Shown here: positions 52,543 to 61,659 of the stretch, in pieces
Layout of the letters: every line of letters begins with the position of its first letter
Position numbering within the stretch: the stretch's first letter is position 1
Assembly (NCBI GenBank): GCA_048270425.1
Contig: JBLWSY010000020.1
Location: forward strand, 1 to 64,000
DNA: 64,000 nucleotides
DNA from: Oceanospirillum sp048270425
GTDB lineage: Bacteria > Pseudomonadota > Gammaproteobacteria > Pseudomonadales > Halomonadaceae
Direction: 5' to 3'
The notes under the pieces: generated by a model
The model's database searches: none
Told to the model about the DNA's origin: nothing
Seen by the model: only the letters and a program-made list of their open reading frames with translations
Program-made: the position numbers and the translations under genes

Positions 52543-53232
52543 TTACTCCGCAAGATGTTGAATGAAAGTACCGATAGCCTCTAGTTCAGCCACACAAACT
52601 TCATGTGCCATCGGATACGGATGCCACTGGGATTCCCCCGCCAGCTCTTCGGTCAGGGTTGCGGCCTTGCGCCCCATGGCAAAAGGCACTACATCATCCT
52701 GAGAGCCATGGCCGTGCCAGAACACCATCTCCTTAAGTTGCGGATGAGCGTCCTCGACAGGTAACGCCTGGTAAGTTGAGAGCGCCAGGGTTGCCGCTGG
52801 TTTAATCGCTTCACCTTGCTCATCCGCATAACGGGCACCATTCAGAGAAGCCTCTAACACAACAGCACCACCCTGAGAAAAACCGATCCAAAAGATACGA
52901 TCTGCCGGGATGCCATCCGCAATCTGTTGTCGGCTCAGATCATGCAAACCTTTGGCAGCCGCCTTAAGATGTTCTGGCACAATCTCACGCTCAGGCAGCA
53001 TCTTCAGGATGTCATACCAGGCAGGCATCTCCCAGCCAACGTTAATTGTCACCGGACGATTGGGTGCCTGAGGAAACAAAAAACGCACCTTGGCAGTTTC
53101 CGGAAATTTCAGATAAGGCACCGCCGGAATAAAGTCATCGGCCCCAGCGCCTAAACCATGCAACCAGATCACACAGATATCCGGTTGGGGTGAAGTTTCT
53201 ATCTTTTTCATGCCTTGGGTAAACGTCATCAT
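52543..53232 (-). CDS. Carboxylesterase / phospholipase family alpha/beta hydrolase
   Basis: 229 residues of the YpfH/EstB-type family: CVIWLHGLGAGADDF (oxyanion side), nucleophile S119 in WIGFSQGGAV, and a C-terminal catalytic His in YPMAHEVC. Probably hydrolyses short-chain esters in the cytoplasm. The first ATG of the ATGATG pair (53232) is used; the longer reading to 53376 overlaps the divergent promoter region. Confidence 0.85.
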   Translation of the reverse strand: MMTFTQGMKKIETSPQPDICVIWLHGLGAGADDFIPAVPYLKFPETAKVRFLFPQAPNRPVTINVGWEMPAWYDILKMLPEREIVPEHLKAAAKGLHDLSRQQIADGIPADRIFWIGFSQGGAVVLEASLNGARYADEQGEAIKPAATLALSTYQALPVEDAHPQLKEMVFWHGHGSQDDVVPFAMGRKAATLTEELAGESQWHPYPMAHEVCVAELEAIGTFIQHLAE

Positions 53233-53390
53233 CAATTCTCTGTATCCGTTGATCTGTTGTGAATTTGCAGCGAATAAGGGTGGATTTTGCTCTTTTATCT
53301 CACTATTTTTAAGATATCTTTGAAAACAGACCGTAATTTCTTTATGCTGCCGACCGTCTCCACCTATCCATCTCAACCAGATTTTACGCC

Positions 53391-54185
53391 ATGCCGAAGC
53401 TGTTTTTGATTATAACCGCTCTTGTCGGAAGCCTTTTGCTCTCTGCATGCAGCAGCTCGCCTTATGGTTCTGCCACCAGCAAGGTGCATCTGGTCAAACC
53501 CGGCGAGACCTTTTACAGCATCGCCCGACGCTACGAGGTCGATCTGGAAACGCTTTCCCGCTACAACCCTAAGGTTGTTCCTCACCGATTGAAAGCTGGG
53601 ACAGAGCTTCAGATCCCGGTTGATGGCACCGATATACAAACCCCGAGCATTCAATATACTGTTCAGAGGGGTGATACGCTTAGCAGCATCGCCGATCACT
53701 TTGCCGTTCCCCTTAGCAGCCTTAAACAGAGCAACCCCGGCATTGATCACGACCGCCTCTTCCCGGGACAAAAACTCATTGTGGGTGTCGCTCCCCGAAG
53801 AGCTGCCACAGGCTATATCTGGCCGATCTCCAATCCCAAGCTGATCAATGGCTTTGGTGAAGAGAACTGGGGACTTCAGAAAGGTGTTAACCTACAGGCG
53901 CAACCGGGACAGACTGTATTCGCATCCAAAGAGGGCACAGTCAGTTTCGCTGGTGAGATGCGCAGTTTGGGCAAAGTGATCATTATTCAGCACCCCGGCG
54001 ATCAGCAAACCGTTTACGCCAGCTGCGAGGCCTTAGTGGTCAAAGCCGGGGACTCCGTCCAGAAACGTCAGCCTATCGCAACCGTCGGTTTTAATACTCT
54101 GGTCAACAGAGCCGCCCTGCATTTTCAGTTCCGGGACCGCGGCGCTCCTCTGCCACCGGAAAACTACCTGCCGATTATCGAGTAG
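53391..54185 (+). CDS. NlpD-like lipoprotein: two LysM domains and a degenerate M23 domain
   Basis: 264 residues. Lipobox LSAC with lipidated C20, LysM repeats at about 32-77 and 88-132 that bind peptidoglycan, and an M23/LytM domain from about 150. The zinc motif HxxxD is replaced by Q163/N167 (GLQKGVN), and the usual YAH is YAS; only the last motif LHFQF keeps H244. It is therefore predicted to be inactive, like NlpD and EnvC, which activate amidases at the division site. No rpoS or pcm neighbours, so it is a paralogue, not nlpD itself. Confidence 0.83.
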   Translation: MPKLFLIITALVGSLLLSACSSSPYGSATSKVHLVKPGETFYSIARRYEVDLETLSRYNPKVVPHRLKAGTELQIPVDGTDIQTPSIQYTVQRGDTLSSIADHFAVPLSSLKQSNPGIDHDRLFPGQKLIVGVAPRRAATGYIWPISNPKLINGFGEENWGLQKGVNLQAQPGQTVFASKEGTVSFAGEMRSLGKVIIIQHPGDQQTVYASCEALVVKAGDSVQKRQPIATVGFNTLVNRAALHFQFRDRGAPLPPENYLPIIE

Positions 54186-54224
54186 CTTCTGGCTTGACCA
54201 GTAAAAACATAAAGATAACGAATG

Positions 54225-54252
54225 AAAAACCGCAGCCTTAGCTGCGGTTTTT
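54225..54252. terminator. Terminator between the NlpD-like and eIF-2B-like genes
   Basis: Stem AAAAACCGCAGC / GCTGCGGTTTTT with loop CTTA. It overlaps the last codons of the minus-strand gene (ends 54238) and could serve both. Confidence 0.85.
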
Positions 54253-55182
54253 ACGTTTGGTGATGGCATCCTGCAGAAAACCCGCCGGCATCGCTTTTGA
54301 TTCATTGGCAAAGTCCGTCCGCGCACCGGTTTCATCCACCCAGCAACTGATAAGACGAGCGGGCGTGACATCAAAGTAAATATTGCGCGCCCGGACAAAA
54401 TCGATCGCCGGTAGCTGCAGTTCATCTTCAGCCATCTCTTCCAGCTCAATCTCATCGGCTCGGCGATGGCTGTGCTTAAAGCTTTCTGCTGCAACAAATA
54501 CAGGTACACCATGATCCTTCGCGGCCAGCGCTACCAGATAAGTCCCTGCCTTATTCACCACAGAGCCATCTTCCAGCACGCTGTCAGCTCCCAGCAGAAC
54601 GACATCTGCATAATCGATAAAACACCCCAACTGAGCTTCCGCAATATAGGTGGTTTCGATCTTCATCTCAGACAGGGCCCGTGCCAAACGACGCCCTTCA
54701 ATACCCGGACGGGCTTCTGTCATAATGACTTTGCAGTCAGCAGTTTGCATCGTTTCCAGCACCGCCAGAACAGTCGTACTATAACTGTGAGTCAGTATGA
54801 CACTACCAGGAGGAATCTGAGGACTCAGCGCCTGAACAATGCCTCGCCCCGCCTGAACCGACATCTGCTGCAACGACTCTGCCTGCTCCATCGCGTACTG
54901 CCGTGCATTCTCCATCGCATCTTCCGGCATAGCTGACAGCTGATCGATCCAGCGCTGCATCATATTCCAGAGCACCGCCATACTCGGACGAACCAGCTGC
55001 ATCTGCATAGCCAGATCTAACAATTCACTTTTGAGATCAGCCGGGCTCTCAGCATCACAGCTGTTGGCATACTCCTTCAGGTCTTCCAGAGCACTGCGGG
55101 AAAGCTCGCTTCCGCCTTTCCGAACGTCCTCTTTTACCGCACGGATTCGACGCTCTTTGAACTGATCATTATTGATATACAT
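54238..55182 (-). CDS. eIF-2B alpha-like protein (ribose-1,5-bisphosphate isomerase family)
   Basis: 314 residues. An N-terminal helical region and a C-terminal Rossmann-like domain: ILTHSYSTTVLAVL, TEARPGIEGRRLARAL, ADVVLLGADSVLEDGSVVNKAGTYLVA. The GADSV...NKAGT block marks the eIF-2B/MtnA/R15P-isomerase superfamily. Bacterial members isomerise phosphosugars; the substrate here is unknown. It lies 60 bp after the KDPG aldolase gene on the same strand, so a sugar-phosphate role is inferred. Confidence 0.75.
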   Translation of the reverse strand: MYINNDQFKERRIRAVKEDVRKGGSELSRSALEDLKEYANSCDAESPADLKSELLDLAMQMQLVRPSMAVLWNMMQRWIDQLSAMPEDAMENARQYAMEQAESLQQMSVQAGRGIVQALSPQIPPGSVILTHSYSTTVLAVLETMQTADCKVIMTEARPGIEGRRLARALSEMKIETTYIAEAQLGCFIDYADVVLLGADSVLEDGSVVNKAGTYLVALAAKDHGVPVFVAAESFKHSHRRADEIELEEMAEDELQLPAIDFVRARNIYFDVTPARLISCWVDETGARTDFANESKAMPAGFLQDAITKRKNRS

Positions 55183-55242
55183 GAAGGGAATAATCCTTTT
55201 TCAGGTCCTGATCTTTTTGTTTTGATTTTAACTATGTGTCAT

Positions 55243-55872
55243 TTAGCTTTGCTGTCCGAGCGCCTTTTGCAGCTCAGTAAGACAACCCACTACCGCCTGC
55301 CGATCATTATCAGCAAGGGCCTGTGGCATTACCAGCCAGCTTCCACCCACCACAGGCACGTTACTCAGCGCCAGATAGTCCATCATATTGTTCAGATTGA
55401 CGCCGCCTGTTGGACAGAAACGAATATCCTGTAAAGGAGCCCCCATCGCTTTCAGCAGGGATATCCCTCCAGCGGCCTCAGCCGGGAATAACTTCTGCAA
55501 CCCAAAGCCATAGTCACGGGCACGCATCGCTTCCGACGGTGTCATCACTCCAGGTACAAAAGGCACAGGACAATCCTGCGCGGCTTCCAGCAATTTATCG
55601 GTAGCGCCAGGAGAGACAATAAAACAAGCTCCCGCATCCACAGAAGACCTTATCTGATGGGTATTGAGCACAGTGCCGGCACCAACGGCAAGCTCAGGAA
55701 AATATCGGTTCAGGTGCTCAATCACCTGTAGTGCTTTTGACGTTCTGAGAGTGACTTCAAGGTGCTTAAAACCAGCTTCAACAAAACACCCCGCCACCCA
55801 ATCAGCCTGCTCTGCAGACTCAAGCACTAATACAGGAAGCACTTTCTGATGGCTCAGTTGAGACAGAAACAT
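55243..55872 (-). CDS. eda: 2-dehydro-3-deoxy-phosphogluconate (KDPG/KHG) aldolase
   Basis: Splits KDPG into pyruvate and glyceraldehyde 3-phosphate (Entner-Doudoroff), and can act on 4-hydroxy-2-oxoglutarate. 209 residues; E39 in HLEVTLRT and Schiff-base K127 in LQKLFPAE are in place, with TGGVNLNN for phosphate. No edd gene is adjacent. AGGA precedes the ATG. Likely co-transcribed with the eIF-2B-like gene. Confidence 0.93.
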   Translation of the reverse strand: MFLSQLSHQKVLPVLVLESAEQADWVAGCFVEAGFKHLEVTLRTSKALQVIEHLNRYFPELAVGAGTVLNTHQIRSSVDAGACFIVSPGATDKLLEAAQDCPVPFVPGVMTPSEAMRARDYGFGLQKLFPAEAAGGISLLKAMGAPLQDIRFCPTGGVNLNNMMDYLALSNVPVVGGSWLVMPQALADNDRQAVVGCLTELQKALGQQS

Positions 55873-55943
55873 AATAATTCCTCAGCATCTCGGGGCGTAT
55901 TTGGGGCGCTAATCAGGGCCACATTGGAAGCGTAATATACCTC

Positions 55944-57182
55944 TTATACGACCGGTCTGCGATCCAGTTTCCGCTTCAGCCACCACATCATAACCGGTTG
56001 AGCCAACACGAAAATCATGGTGATACTGCTTAACAGCACCATCCCCTGCAGAGCCCCCGTCTCATCTGCGGTCAGCACCCAGGAACTCCCCACCGCGGCA
56101 ATACCGGTAGACACATGCTGAAAAGCAAACTGAGCCGAAGTATAAGCTGCCCGCTCATGCCCCTCCGGCGTCATACTGGTCAGAGCGTTCTGTGTTACCC
56201 GCCGAGCCGATGAGAACACCATAAAACCAGCGAAGATATAAGGCACCCAAAGCACTGACGGCTGATGCATAAAGCCATACCAGAGCACCAACGCAAGCCC
56301 CAGACAAACAACTGTTCCCGTGCCTAAGCTACCAAAGCGGTCGGTCAGATAACCCGTAACCTGCATCCCTACCAAAGACGCAACACCGCCTATCATATAC
56401 AGTTCGCCAACGCGCTCCCTGGGGAAACCCAGATTAAACTGAATATAGGCAGACAAGTTGGGAATCAGCAGGAAGTTACCAAACATGGAAACCACCACCA
56501 GCATCAGTGCCCATCGGGTCAGAGACTTATTCAGCAGCGAGAACACGCCTACCGCAGGCTTACCCTCATGCTTACCCTTATGGCTGTCCATCTTCGGTAA
56601 CAGGAGGTAAATCGCCAGCAGTACAGTCACGCCACAAAGGGCAATGGCATAGAAGGGTGTTTGCCAACCGTGCCAGTTAGCCAGTTCTAGTCCAAAAGGG
56701 ATACCGGCAATCGCTGCGACGGAGAAAGACCCCATCGCAATCGCCATCGCCCGCCCCCGTCGCTGGGGCGGCACCACATCAATAATCATCGCCATACCAA
56801 TGGCCGAAGCTGGCCCGCCAAAAGCACCAGCACAGATTCTGGCGACCAGAAGTGTCATCTGATCAACCGCCAGAGTTGCCGCAAAGGTACTGACTGAAAG
56901 ACCTGCCATGGCCACAATGGCAATCGCCCTGCGATCAAACCGGTCCAGATGACGACTCAGGAAAAAACCGGATGCCGCCGCGGCAAAGGTGTAGCTACCT
57001 CCGATCAGCCCCAGGTCTGACATGGGGATATTCAAATCCCGGGCGAAATCCGGCCCCAGGGGCATCACCATCATAAAATCGACGATATTAATAAACTGAA
57101 TCAGGGTAACCAGAATCACCACCCGCCATTCGCCGGGGAAGTTCCCGGAAGACAAATCCTGGGGTTGCAGATTGGACGGCAT
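55944..57182 (-). CDS. MFS transporter
   Basis: 412 residues with 12 hydrophobic helices. Major facilitator features: LIGGSYTFAAAASGFFLSRHLDRFDRR (A-like motif shortened: SRHLDRFDRR) and a central loop of Lys/Glu residues (KMDSHKGKHEGK). Best fits the drug:H+ antiporter branch, but substrate unknown. AAAGGAG precedes the ATG. Single gene by spacing. Confidence 0.82.
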   Translation of the reverse strand: MPSNLQPQDLSSGNFPGEWRVVILVTLIQFINIVDFMMVMPLGPDFARDLNIPMSDLGLIGGSYTFAAAASGFFLSRHLDRFDRRAIAIVAMAGLSVSTFAATLAVDQMTLLVARICAGAFGGPASAIGMAMIIDVVPPQRRGRAMAIAMGSFSVAAIAGIPFGLELANWHGWQTPFYAIALCGVTVLLAIYLLLPKMDSHKGKHEGKPAVGVFSLLNKSLTRWALMLVVVSMFGNFLLIPNLSAYIQFNLGFPRERVGELYMIGGVASLVGMQVTGYLTDRFGSLGTGTVVCLGLALVLWYGFMHQPSVLWVPYIFAGFMVFSSARRVTQNALTSMTPEGHERAAYTSAQFAFQHVSTGIAAVGSSWVLTADETGALQGMVLLSSITMIFVLAQPVMMWWLKRKLDRRPVV

Positions 57183-57235
57183 CAGAACTCCTTTGCAGAA
57201 AGGGATGTATCACCGGAGCTAAAAAAGAATAAACG

Positions 57236-57258
57236 AAAAAAGGGGCTGAAAGCCCCTC
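57236..57258 (-). terminator. Terminator after the alpha/beta hydrolase gene
   Basis: AGGGGCT / AGCCCCT with loop GAA; the A-run at 57236-57240 yields a U-run on the minus strand. Confidence 0.82.
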
Positions 57259-57354
57259 TAAACTAGTCAAGTATAACGCGATTTAACGGCTATCCCGACA
57301 GCCATTGATAAAATAATTGGTCAATCAAAGCTACGAACTAAAAACCGCTACCAT

Positions 57355-58131
57355 TTATTGCTGAAGAAAACGCTGCACATGAGCCAGAAAATCCAGTGGC
57401 TTTTCAGCATGCAGCCAGTGACCGCAGCCAGCCATAGTGATCACTTGGTTTTGAGGGAACAGCGCTTCAATCTGAGGCAAATAACTGTCTTCCACATAAT
57501 GAGACACTTCACCACGAATAAAGAGTGAAGGCTTGGCGAACGGATTACCGGAAGGCGCTTTAACGACGGAGTCGTAATCGGCGTTGATCTGATCCAGTCC
57601 CACGCGCCAGCCAAGCTTACCATTCTCTTTCTTCTCAAGGTTGGTGTTCAGGAACTGGCGCACACCCAGAGTATCCAGATGCTCTGCCATCATCGCATCC
57701 GCCTCTTTACGGCTTTCAGCCCCACCGGCGTTCTGCACCGCATAAAGAGCCGCCAGCACATCATCATGGCCGTGACCGTATTCGACCGGCGCGATATCCG
57801 CCACGATCAGTTTCTCAACACGCTCCGGCTGGTTCAGCGCCAGCTGCATCGCTACCTTGCCGCCCATGGAGTGGCCCAGAATATGAGCTTTCTCAAGCCC
57901 CAGCTTATCCATCAGCGCCAGCACATCGGCGGCCATCGCTTCGTAGCTCATACCCTCGATATGAGGTGAACGGCCGTGGTTGCGCAGATCCAGTGCGATA
58001 ACCCGATAGGTTTCCGCAAACTTCTTGCTGAGGGTGCGCCAGTTATCCGCAGAACCGAACAGACCATGAATAATCATCAGCGGGAAACCTTCCCCCTGTT
58101 CGGTATAAAACAGCTCTGCGTTGCCGGACAT
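57355..58131 (-). CDS. Alpha/beta-fold hydrolase (YbfF-like esterase)
   Basis: 258 residues: LMIIHGLFGSADNWRTLSKKF, nucleophile S88 in LGHSMGGK, and CGHWLHAEKP with the catalytic His. LDLRNHGRSPH is typical of YbfF-type esterases that cleave acyl-CoA or short esters. GAGG precedes ATG 58131; the GTG at 58137 is too close to it. Confidence 0.85.
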   Translation of the reverse strand: MSGNAELFYTEQGEGFPLMIIHGLFGSADNWRTLSKKFAETYRVIALDLRNHGRSPHIEGMSYEAMAADVLALMDKLGLEKAHILGHSMGGKVAMQLALNQPERVEKLIVADIAPVEYGHGHDDVLAALYAVQNAGGAESRKEADAMMAEHLDTLGVRQFLNTNLEKKENGKLGWRVGLDQINADYDSVVKAPSGNPFAKPSLFIRGEVSHYVEDSYLPQIEALFPQNQVITMAGCGHWLHAEKPLDFLAHVQRFLQQ

Positions 58132-58469
58132 AAGCACCTCGAAATCGTCGTGTCGCTATCATCGATCAATAGCATTGGATAAACAAAAAAATTCAGCGCC
58201 GTATTATGCAATGCGTAAACCGCTTCTTCCAGCATAGCTACCGTTCAGCACTGAAAGTCACAAAGAATTCACCCTGTCTTAATATCGCAACGCAGCATAA
58301 GTAGACTCCCCCCAAACCATCAGGGTTTATCATCCTCACTGAAAATGCTTGCTGATTAATCAGGCGATCATTAACGTAGATGCATCAGCGCTCTTGCATA
58401 TTGATATGCCAAATATGCGCTAACCTGAACCCGAAGATGGTATTTCAAGAAGTCACAGGAGTGTGTTGC
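58132..58469. other. 338-bp divergent region between two alpha/beta hydrolases
   Basis: No gene, repeat or structured element was recognised. It presumably carries the two promoters. Confidence 0.5.
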
Positions 58470-59330
58470 ATGAGTATTGACCGACTGGAGCTGGTCTATC
58501 GGCTGGCAAAGCAGAAAGATGCCGTTCCGGTATTGTTTGTTCACGGTATTTTCAGCGGTGCCTGGATCTGGGAGGAGCACTTTCTGGACTGGTTTGCCAA
58601 CCATGGCTATCACGCTTATGCCGTTAGTCTGCGCGGCCATGGTCGCTCATCAACACCGGACCCCACCGGACAATACAGCCTGAAAGATTACGCTCAGGAT
58701 CTGGAAGATGCGATTCGCACCATCGAGCAAATCCATAAACAACCTCCGTTGCTGGTGGGTCACTCTATGGGCGGTATGGTGGTTCAGCGTTTTCTGACTC
58801 AGCATGTGGGCCGAGGTGCCGTACTTCTCTGCAGCATTCCCCCGCAAGGCATGATGCCACTGTCGATCCAGAGTCTCTGGTGCAATCCCTTTACCACCCT
58901 TGAGATGACTCAAACCTATATGATGCCGGAGCAGGCAACGCCCGCTCAGCTGCAGCGCTATATGTTCTCTGGCCCCGTGGATCAGAAGCAGCTGGATAAA
59001 TGGCTACAGTATATGGTGCCGGAATCCCAGCGTCTGATCTGGGATATGAGCTGGAACGATCTGCCCAACCCTTTTGAAGTGGCGAAAACCCCTATCATGG
59101 TAATCGGTGCCAAACAGGATCAGCTGGTACCTCAGTTGACAGTAACCCTGACGGCTGCCACCTACGGCTGTAAAGCACACTGGATAAATTCCGGCCATGG
59201 TGTGATGCTGGATCATAACTGGCAGGAGGGAGCAGCCACCGTTGCGGCAGCCCTTACCGAGCTGCTGCATCAGGAAGAAGATCGGTATCAGGAAGAAGAG
59301 TCGCAGTCTCAGGTATCAGCCTGCGCCTGA
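58470..59330 (+). CDS. Alpha/beta-fold hydrolase
   Basis: 286 residues: VLFVHGIFSGAWIWEEHF, nucleophile S99 in VGHSMGGM, and a C-terminal NSGHGVMLDHNW with the catalytic His. Lipase/esterase-like; the substrate is unknown. The C-terminal tail is Glu/Gln/Ser-rich. AGGAG precedes ATG 58470; the in-frame extension to 58380 lacks support. Confidence 0.82.
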   Translation: MSIDRLELVYRLAKQKDAVPVLFVHGIFSGAWIWEEHFLDWFANHGYHAYAVSLRGHGRSSTPDPTGQYSLKDYAQDLEDAIRTIEQIHKQPPLLVGHSMGGMVVQRFLTQHVGRGAVLLCSIPPQGMMPLSIQSLWCNPFTTLEMTQTYMMPEQATPAQLQRYMFSGPVDQKQLDKWLQYMVPESQRLIWDMSWNDLPNPFEVAKTPIMVIGAKQDQLVPQLTVTLTAATYGCKAHWINSGHGVMLDHNWQEGAATVAAALTELLHQEEDRYQEEESQSQVSACA

Positions 59331-59367
59331 AAGATTATCGAGTTAGCCTCCTTAAAATACCAACCAT

Positions 59368-59408
59368 AAAAAACCCTGGCAGTCCGGACTGCCAGGGTTC
59401 TTTTTTTG
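59368..59408. terminator. Terminator between the hydrolase and GIY-YIG genes
   Basis: Perfect palindrome AACCCTGGCAGTCC (59372-59385) / GGACTGCCAGGGTT (59386-59399) followed by a T-run; convergent genes. Confidence 0.9.
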
Positions 59409-59431
59409 ACGTTGCAGCTTACCGGGCCTAA

Positions 59432-59953
59432 TCAGGCCGCTTTTAGCTGGTAACGACTCACCTCATCAACCGCAGCCCCCAACATACCCTGCTCCCGCAG
59501 CACCTTGCGGAATTCACAAAGGCTTGGCAGCTGATCAAAACGGAAGAAGTGACCATGGCACTGACAATCCGTTGCCCCCAGATCTTTCACTGGCACCTGA
59601 GAACCCGGCAGACTTGCCAGTACACCGGCCCAGTCATGCTCTCGGGGCTCAGTATCTTCAGTAATCCATAGTGAGAGAAAATGCATCGCAGGACGAATAT
59701 AGTCCAGATGCCAATGGCAGCGTTCACTGATACTCAGATGGTGCCTTAGCCGGGCATGCAGGCCGCCAGGTCCAAAAGCGCTGCCCACATAGGCATAGAA
59801 GCCAGCAGCAAACTCAGTTTCGGCAAGCTTGCCAACGCGGATGGTTTTAGCATGTTTCATCTCGAAAAAGAGCAGATACGTACCCTTTTCTTTCGGTAGC
59901 TGACGGGTCAGTTCAGCAATATCGAGACGTGACAGGTCTTTTATTTTTTTCAT
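59432..59953 (-). CDS. GIY-YIG nuclease family protein (DUF123 type)
   Basis: 173 residues: GTYLLFFEM... and GFYAYVGSAFGPGGLHARLRHHL carry the modified GIY-YIG motif (GTY...AYVGSA), then WHLDYIRP and DCQCHGHFF with Cys/His residues. DUF123 proteins are putative small endonucleases of unknown target. AGGGA precedes ATG 59953. Confidence 0.8.
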   Translation of the reverse strand: MKKIKDLSRLDIAELTRQLPKEKGTYLLFFEMKHAKTIRVGKLAETEFAAGFYAYVGSAFGPGGLHARLRHHLSISERCHWHLDYIRPAMHFLSLWITEDTEPREHDWAGVLASLPGSQVPVKDLGATDCQCHGHFFRFDQLPSLCEFRKVLREQGMLGAAVDEVSRYQLKAA

Positions 59954-60106
59954 AGGATCCCTGTTAGCGTTCTTTAGTCTGTGTTTCTATAATGGTTCAG
60001 GCGAGTTTTTGTTATTTGGTTACCTGACCAATGTGTAATTGTTATAGATCATTTGGCTGCAAGCAGCATCAATGATCTTTTTTTCGCAAGCATAAAGGAG
60101 TCAGAC

Positions 60107-60349
60107 ATGGATCTATCTACCCACAATATGACCAACCTGTTTAACCAGCTTGGCTTACCCAGTGACGAAGCATCTATCCAGCAATTTATCAAAGATAATG
60201 GCCCTATCCCTGCCGACCAGCCCATCTACGAAGCCAGTTGCTTCACAGACGTACAGGCGGCTTTTCTGGCACAAGGTCTGGATGAAGACTCCGACTGGAG
60301 CGAAGTGATCGACACCCTGCACAGCGCTATGACAGAGCCGGCAGAATAA
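60107..60349 (+). CDS. DUF2789 domain-containing protein
   Basis: 80 residues, soluble and acidic. LFNQLGLPSDEASIQQFI and AFLAQGLDEDSDWSEVIDTL match the DUF2789 family. Function unknown. The start ATG 60107 has a perfect AAAGGAG. Confidence 0.83.
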   Translation: MDLSTHNMTNLFNQLGLPSDEASIQQFIKDNGPIPADQPIYEASCFTDVQAAFLAQGLDEDSDWSEVIDTLHSAMTEPAE

Positions 60350-60604
60350 AATTGACCAGACCCAAACGATACAAAATTAGGGCTGCAGTTTCAATTTACG
60401 AAACATAAAATCGACTAATTTACGTACTTTTTGTTTGAATTTAAGTACTTAGTATCTGAAATTGGGCATCTTGCGTCTGGCCGGGGTAAAAAATACACCC
60501 CGTCCGGACACTCAACCATTAGCGTTTCTGCTATATTGCATCGGGTTTATTTCCTGTTATCCTCCTGATTTGGTTTAACAATTCTGAAATTGTATCGATG
60601 GTAT

Positions 60605-60844
60605 ATGACTGCTAACAGCGAACCTCCCAGTTGCCACTTGGCAACTCTTTCTGAAAGCCTCCTTTGTACGGCTTGTAACCTGCCCCGACTCTGTCACTGT
60701 GCAGGGCAATCCGTTACCCTGCAGAACAGTATCCGGCAATCGCTCCCCCTTCTGCCAGCATCTGACACTCACCCTCTTTCGGAATGGGGAACAGATGGCA
60801 TGATTTACCGGTCACAGGATTTTCAGCAAGTGAGGCAGCATTGA
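60605..60844 (+). CDS. Small Cys-rich ORF coupled to the amidotransferase gene
   Basis: 79 residues if begun at the ATG of TATATGACT. Four cysteines plus a histidine are grouped in LCTACNLPRLCHCAGQ, a possible metal-binding knuckle. Its TGA overlaps the ATG of the next gene (TGATG), so translational coupling is likely. The ribosome site is weak and no family was recognised, so it may be a leader peptide instead of a stable protein. Confidence 0.4.
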   Translation: MTANSEPPSCHLATLSESLLCTACNLPRLCHCAGQSVTLQNSIRQSLPLLPASDTHPLSEWGTDGMIYRSQDFQQVRQH

Positions 60845-61551
60845 TGCGAATTCATGTTTTTCAGCATGTACCCTATGAAGGACCAGGTAGTATTGCACGC
60901 TGGGCCGAAAAAAATGGCCACTCGCTGACCACAACCCGCTTCCATGAAGGCGACCCTCTGCCATCCCACGATGATTATGATCTGCTGATGATTCTTGGCG
61001 GCCCCATGAGCGCCAATGATGATTTCAATGTCGACTGGATGCAGGCTGAGAAACGCTTTATCCGCGAAGCGATCGATCAGGATAAGATGCTGCTGGGAAT
61101 CTGCCTTGGGTCGCAGCTGATCGCACGGGTGCTGGGCGCTACAATCAGCCGCAATGAAGATCGTGAAATCGGCTGGTTCCCGATTACCGCTACACCAAAC
61201 GCTATGGTATTGGGTCTGCCTCAACAGTTTCAGGCATTCCACTGGCACGGCGATACCTTCACCCTTCCTGAAGGCGCTAAGTCTATTGGCAGCAGTGAAG
61301 GTTGCGATCAGCAAGGCTTTATCTACCAGGATCGGATTGTTGCCCTGCAGTTCCATCTTGAGACAACACCGGATGCTGCCCGTGAACTGGTCGATGCCTG
61401 CCGTCACGAGATTGAAGAGGATGGCCCCCATACGCAGCCCGTTGAAGCGATGCTGGTGGATCTTGAACTTTTCTCCGAAGCCAACCAACGTATGGAACAA
61501 ATTATGAGTTACATGCGGGCCCAGCTTGAGGCGACAGCAACCGCCAGCTAA
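60844..61551 (+). CDS. Class I glutamine amidotransferase-domain protein
   Basis: 235 residues with the GATase1 fold: LMILGGPMSAND, nucleophile C87 in GICLGSQ, and H171/E173 in QFHLET. WHGD near residue 134 is common in GuaA-like stand-alone domains. No synthetase partner is adjacent, so it likely acts alone on gamma-glutamyl compounds or as a stand-alone amidotransferase-like hydrolase; the substrate is unknown. Starts within the stop of a small upstream ORF. Confidence 0.85.
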   Translation: MRIHVFQHVPYEGPGSIARWAEKNGHSLTTTRFHEGDPLPSHDDYDLLMILGGPMSANDDFNVDWMQAEKRFIREAIDQDKMLLGICLGSQLIARVLGATISRNEDREIGWFPITATPNAMVLGLPQQFQAFHWHGDTFTLPEGAKSIGSSEGCDQQGFIYQDRIVALQFHLETTPDAARELVDACRHEIEEDGPHTQPVEAMLVDLELFSEANQRMEQIMSYMRAQLEATATAS

Positions 61552-61615
61552 GACGCTTCAGGCAAGATGATGACGACACTCAAGGGAAAGTCGTAAAAAC
61601 CAAACGCCAGATGCC

Positions 61616-61647
61616 AAAAAGCCGGAATCTATCACTGATAAATTCCG
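61616..61647 (+). terminator. Terminator after the amidotransferase-like gene
   Basis: A-run, AAGCCGGAAT / ATTCCGGCTT stem, T-run. Confidence 0.85.
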
Positions 61648-61659
61648 GCTTTTTTGTGC

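Noticed and set aside
60350..60604. Regulatory RNA in the AT-rich gap before the small Cys-rich ORF
   Set aside because: A weak GGGGT/ACACCCC pairing and repeated TTTACGTACTT-like words are present, but nothing forms a convincing element.
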